In this document: in pieces, positions 60,878-64,000 of the stretch | How positions within the stretch are numbered: the stretch's first letter is position 1 | Layout: the number at the start of each line of letters is the position of its first letter | Origin: Chlorobaculum sp. MV4-Y | GTDB taxonomy: Bacteria; Bacteroidota; Chlorobiia; Chlorobiales; Chlorobiaceae | Length of the DNA: 64,000 nt | Reading direction: 5' to 3' | Assembly: GCF_025244685.1 (NCBI RefSeq) | Contig: NZ_CP104202.1 | Location: 2,079,501 to 2,143,500, forward strand | The notes under the pieces: model-generated | The model's input: the letters and a program-made list of their open reading frames with translations, nothing else | What the model was told of the DNA's origin: nothing | Databases searched by the model: none | Position numbers and translations under genes: made by a program

Positions 60878-63274
60878 ATGAACAACATTGTCGATTTTTC
60901 TCTCGGAAATGAACTGCTTTTCGGTAAAGACCCCGAGGAGAACATTGTTGGAGCGTACCAGCGTAATGATTCGCAAATACGATTATTCATCAGAACGGCG
61001 GATGTCGTAACCTGGCGGGACGAGCCATTCTATCCATTCTTCTTTCTCTCGGACAATGAACTGCTTGACGGCTTTACCCCTTTTGACAAAGAAAAATTCT
61101 GGCTGATTCCGCTCGACGGCACAAACTACTACCGGCATCTCGCCATCTTCAGAAGCTGGAAAAATTATCGTGCGGCGCTCGACTTTGTGAACTCCAGCTC
61201 TCAGGGCTTACCTTCAAGTAGTGATTCACAATACGGTTCAAGCATTAACAGCCATTTGACCTACAGCCGGGGCGATGCCATCAGCCAGTATCTCATGCAG
61301 ACAGGTAAAACCCTGTTTAAGGGAATGCTTTTCGATGACATTTATCGCTTACAACTCGACATTGAAACCTATTTCCGCCCTGACAGGCAGGACGGCAACA
61401 GGAAAGGAATTGGCGAAGACCCGGTCATTATCGTCTCGCTCAGCGACAACCGCTCGTGGGAGCACGTCATTCACTCGAAAGGAAGAAGTGAAAAGGCACT
61501 TCTTGAAGAGCTGGTTGCAATTATTCGCGAAAAAGACCCTGACGTCATCGAAGGACACAATATTTTTGGCTTTGACCTGCCCTATCTGCAACGCCGTTGC
61601 GAACTTAACGGCGTTCGATTCGCTATTGGACGTGATGGGCAGATGCCGCGCTCTTACCCTTCGTCCATACGCTTTGCTGAACGGTCAGCGGATTTTCAGT
61701 TTTTCGATATTCCCGGAAGGCACGTCATCGATACCTATTTCCTCGTCCAGAACTACGATACATCGAAACGTATTCTTCCAAGTTATGGGCTGAAAGCCGT
61801 CGCCAAATTTTTCGGATTCGCCTCCCCGAACAGAACCTACGTCAGCTACAAGGATATCGCTTCGACCTGGGACAACAATCCCGAGACGCTGCTCGCCTAC
61901 GCGCTCGACGATGTGCGTGAAACCCGTGAAATCGCAGCCTTGCTCTCCGGCACCAATTTCAGCATGACCAGCATGGTGCCCTACACCTATGCTAACACAT
62001 CGAGACTTGGTCCGGCAGCCAAGATCGAAGCGATCCTGATTCGAGAATATCTCAAGCGAAAAGTCTCTATTCCCCGCCCATCCATTGGCCAGCAACATAC
62101 CGGTGGTTTTACCGAGGTTTTCATCAAGGGCATTCTCGGCCCGATAGTCTATGCCGACGTTGAATCACTCTACCCCTCGATCATGCTCTCGTACGGAGTC
62201 TGCCCGAAAACCGATATCCTGAAAGCATTTCCGGCAATCCTCAAGGATCTTCGTGATCTGCGCTTTGCGGCCAAAAAACGCGCACAGGAGGAGAGTGAAG
62301 CCGGCAATCGGTCAGTTGCCTACAATTTCGACGCCATGCAGTCGTCGTTCAAGATCATCATCAACGCCATGTACGGTTATCTTGGTTTCAGCAGTGGCAT
62401 TTTCAACGATTTCGAAGAGGCTGACCGCGTCACAACCAAAGGTCAGGAAATAGCCAGATCGATGATCAGAGAGTTCGAATTGCGCGGCGCTCAGGTAATC
62501 GAGGTCGACACTGATGGTATCTTTCTGGTGCCACCGCCCCATGTAATTTCTGAAGACGATGAGCGCCGTCTTGTCGAGGAAGTTTCTTCAACCATGCCAG
62601 CAGGTATCAGAATTTCTTTCGACGGGCGTTTCAGGAAGATGATCTCCTACATGAAAAAGAACTACGTATTGCTCGATTATCACGACAAACTGAAACTGAA
62701 AGGATCGGCCTTTGTAAGCCGAAGCGGTGAAAAATTCGGACGTGATTTCATCAGAGAAGGATTTATTCTCCTGCTCAAGGACGACATCCAGGGTCTTCAC
62801 GATCTGTACGTCCGGTATCGTGACGATCTTTTAAACCATCGTCTCGACATCACCGATTTTTCAAGAACAGAATCGATGAAAACCTCACTCGATCAGTACG
62901 CAGCCGATGTTCGTTCTGGAAAGCGTTCAAAATCAATTACTTACGAAATAGCTCTTCGCCAGGGTCTCGATATTTCAAAAGGCGATCGCATGACCTATTA
63001 CATTGCCGGAACAGGTAATCCCGCGAACTTCGTTGACAAGGGACGACTCGCTGAAGAGTGGAAGAAGGAACAACCTGACGAAAATACCGGTTTCTATCTG
63101 AAACGTCTCGATGAATTCGCTCAGAAGTTTCTGCCGTTTTTCAAGCCACAGGATTTCAGCACGATCTTTTCGGCTGATACCCTGTTTGCCTTTTCTCCCG
63201 AAGGAATCGAGATTATTCGTGAAATTCGTCTTCTCGATGCACAGGATATTTATAGTGACGATACACTTTTTTAG
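60878..63274 (+). CDS. Family B DNA polymerase
   Basis: 798 residues from ATG 60878 ([16 protein letters not shown]). Exonuclease motifs: ExoI QLDIETYF, Exo[15 protein letters not shown], Exo[15 protein letters not shown]. Polymerase motifs: [35 protein letters not shown] and [11 protein letters not shown]. All catalytic aspartates and glutamates are present, so both activities are expected. It is E. coli Pol II-like/archaeal-like and probably a repair or translesion enzyme, as bacterial replication uses Pol III. Confidence 0.93.
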   Translation: MNNIVDFSLGNELLFGKDPEENIVGAYQRNDSQIRLFIRTADVVTWRDEPFYPFFFLSDNELLDGFTPFDKEKFWLIPLDGTNYYRHLAIFRSWKNYRAALDFVNSSSQGLPSSSDSQYGSSINSHLTYSRGDAISQYLMQTGKTLFKGMLFDDIYRLQLDIETYFRPDRQDGNRKGIGEDPVIIVSLSDNRSWEHVIHSKGRSEKALLEELVAIIREKDPDVIEGHNIFGFDLPYLQRRCELNGVRFAIGRDGQMPRSYPSSIRFAERSADFQFFDIPGRHVIDTYFLVQNYDTSKRILPSYGLKAVAKFFGFASPNRTYVSYKDIASTWDNNPETLLAYALDDVRETREIAALLSGTNFSMTSMVPYTYANTSRLGPAAKIEAILIREYLKRKVSIPRPSIGQQHTGGFTEVFIKGILGPIVYADVESLYPSIMLSYGVCPKTDILKAFPAILKDLRDLRFAAKKRAQEESEAGNRSVAYNFDAMQSSFKIIINAMYGYLGFSSGIFNDFEEADRVTTKGQEIARSMIREFELRGAQVIEVDTDGIFLVPPPHVISEDDERRLVEEVSSTMPAGIRISFDGRFRKMISYMKKNYVLLDYHDKLKLKGSAFVSRSGEKFGRDFIREGFILLLKDDIQGLHDLYVRYRDDLLNHRLDITDFSRTESMKTSLDQYAADVRSGKRSKSITYEIALRQGLDISKGDRMTYYIAGTGNPANFVDKGRLAEEWKKEQPDENTGFYLKRLDEFAQKFLPFFKPQDFSTIFSADTLFAFSPEGIEIIREIRLLDAQDIYSDDTLF

Positions 63275-63351
63275 AATTCCTTATTTTTAAACTTTTTATG
63301 CAATAAAAAATTATATAATCAAATCTTGTCAACCATTATCCTTAATATTTT

Positions 63352-64000
63352 ATGATAGACGACAAAATACTTACGATTACCGATGATGTCTCCTGGATTG
63401 GCGTGCTCGATCCGGGTCTTATCACCTTCGATATCGTCATGGAAACCAAATACGGCACCACTTACAATTCTTACTTCATCAACGCCGAGAAAAAAACGGT
63501 TGTTGAGACGACCAAGGTTAAGTTCTGGCCGACCTATCTCGAAAAACTGACGAAAGTGGTCAATCCTGAAGAGATCGAATACATCATCGTCGATCACACC
63601 GAGCCCGACCACTCGGGTAACGTGCACAACTTGCTCTCTGTTGCCCCAAACGCCACTGTGGTGGGCAGCGGCAACGCCATCAAGTTCCTGCGTGACCAGA
63701 CCGGCCACGACTTCAAGCATCTTGTAGTCAAGCATGGCGACAAACTCGATCTCGGCAACAAAACGATCCACTTCATTGGTGCACCAAACCTGCACTGGCC
63801 TGACACGATCTACTCCTGGCTTGAAGAGGATCGGGTACTCTTTACCTGCGACTCCTTCGGCTGCCATTACTGCAACGAAGCGATGTATGACGACCTCTGC
63901 GGTGATTTCGACGACGCTTTCAAATACTACTTTGACGCAATACTGAGGCCATTCAGCAAATACATGCTTCAGGCGATTGAAAAAATACGTCCACTCGACA
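63352..64000 (+). CDS. A-type flavodiiron protein (FprA-like), 5' part
   Basis: The first 216 residues are here; the gene runs off the window. The metallo-beta-lactamase domain has [11 protein letters not shown] (H-x-E-x-D-H ligands), [12 protein letters not shown] and the [12 protein letters not shown] segment, the iron-binding set. Flavodiiron proteins reduce O2 to water or NO to N2O. In an anaerobic phototroph the role would be oxygen or NO defence. A flavodoxin domain is expected beyond the window. Confidence 0.88.
   Translation, partial: MIDDKILTITDDVSWIGVLDPGLITFDIVMETKYGTTYNSYFINAEKKTVVETTKVKFWPTYLEKLTKVVNPEEIEYIIVDHTEPDHSGNVHNLLSVAPNATVVGSGNAIKFLRDQTGHDFKHLVVKHGDKLDLGNKTIHFIGAPNLHWPDTIYSWLEEDRVLFTCDSFGCHYCNEAMYDDLCGDFDDAFKYYFDAILRPFSKYMLQAIEKIRPLD

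Overview
The window is about 57% G+C and reads as a chromosomal segment of a green sulfur bacterium (Chlorobi), most like the genus Chlorobaculum. The evidence is a sulfur-oxidising dsr cluster in the green-sulfur order (dsrN-C-A-B-L-U-T-M-K-J-O-P-V-W), a bacteriochlorophyll geranylgeranyl reductase (bchP), a separate two-gene F-ATPase locus (atpDC) beside GTP-dependent PEP carboxykinase, and a Bacteroidetes/Chlorobi-style succinate dehydrogenase/fumarate reductase. This assignment rests on gene content recognised from the translated proteins, not on a database search.

Layout. 1-5.8 kb (minus strand): the 5' end of an exported protein, a frameshifted macro-domain gene, a DUF1232 membrane protein, a rhomboid protease, pgk, mltG, a chorismate mutase and a NYN-domain protein. 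5.8-9.2 kb is gene-poor, holding a small ORF, dodecin and a FadL-type porin. 9.2-15.2 kb: pckG, a TlpA-like thioredoxin, tRNA-Thr(CGU), atpDC, an LD-carboxypeptidase and clpS. 15.3-29.8 kb: the dsr cluster, all on the minus strand and ending at a strong terminator. It carries its own siroheme genes (dsrW, dsrV, dsrN), the reductase dsrAB, its sulfur carrier dsrC, the electron-transfer flavoprotein dsrL and the membrane complex dsrMKJOP. dsrV is interrupted by a one-base change in an A7 run, and dsrEFH are absent from the cluster.

30-41 kb: glyS, bchP translationally coupled to an unknown membrane protein, a C-terminal processing protease, dapD, RNase G/E with an unusual acidic insert, rnhB, yraN and gyrB. 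41-49.3 kb (minus): a SurA-like foldase, secF, secD and sdhBAC. 49.3-54 kb is a patchwork with visible decay: a cyclase-family hydrolase, a PagL-like outer-membrane protein, an alpha/beta hydrolase frameshifted in a second A7 run, an RlpA-like lipoprotein, a SEC-C protein, a GNAT acetyltransferase that has lost its acetyl-CoA-binding segment, and a CsgG-like pseudogene.

54.4-64 kb (plus): batA, batB, a small unknown protein, a ClpB-like protein that stops after its first AAA+ module, mnmG (gidA), a family B DNA polymerase and the start of a flavodiiron protein. mnmG is bracketed by two perfect parS sites, one in its leader and one just after its stop codon, with an A/T-rich stretch next to the first. 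This end of the window is therefore probably a chromosome-partition region close to the replication origin, although I see no convincing DnaA boxes.

No insertion sequence, prophage, CRISPR array or rRNA operon was found. The observations most worth follow-up are the parS pair around mnmG, the two A7-run frameshifts, the one-module ClpB, the little-known dsrT and dsrU genes, and the membrane protein coupled to bchP.
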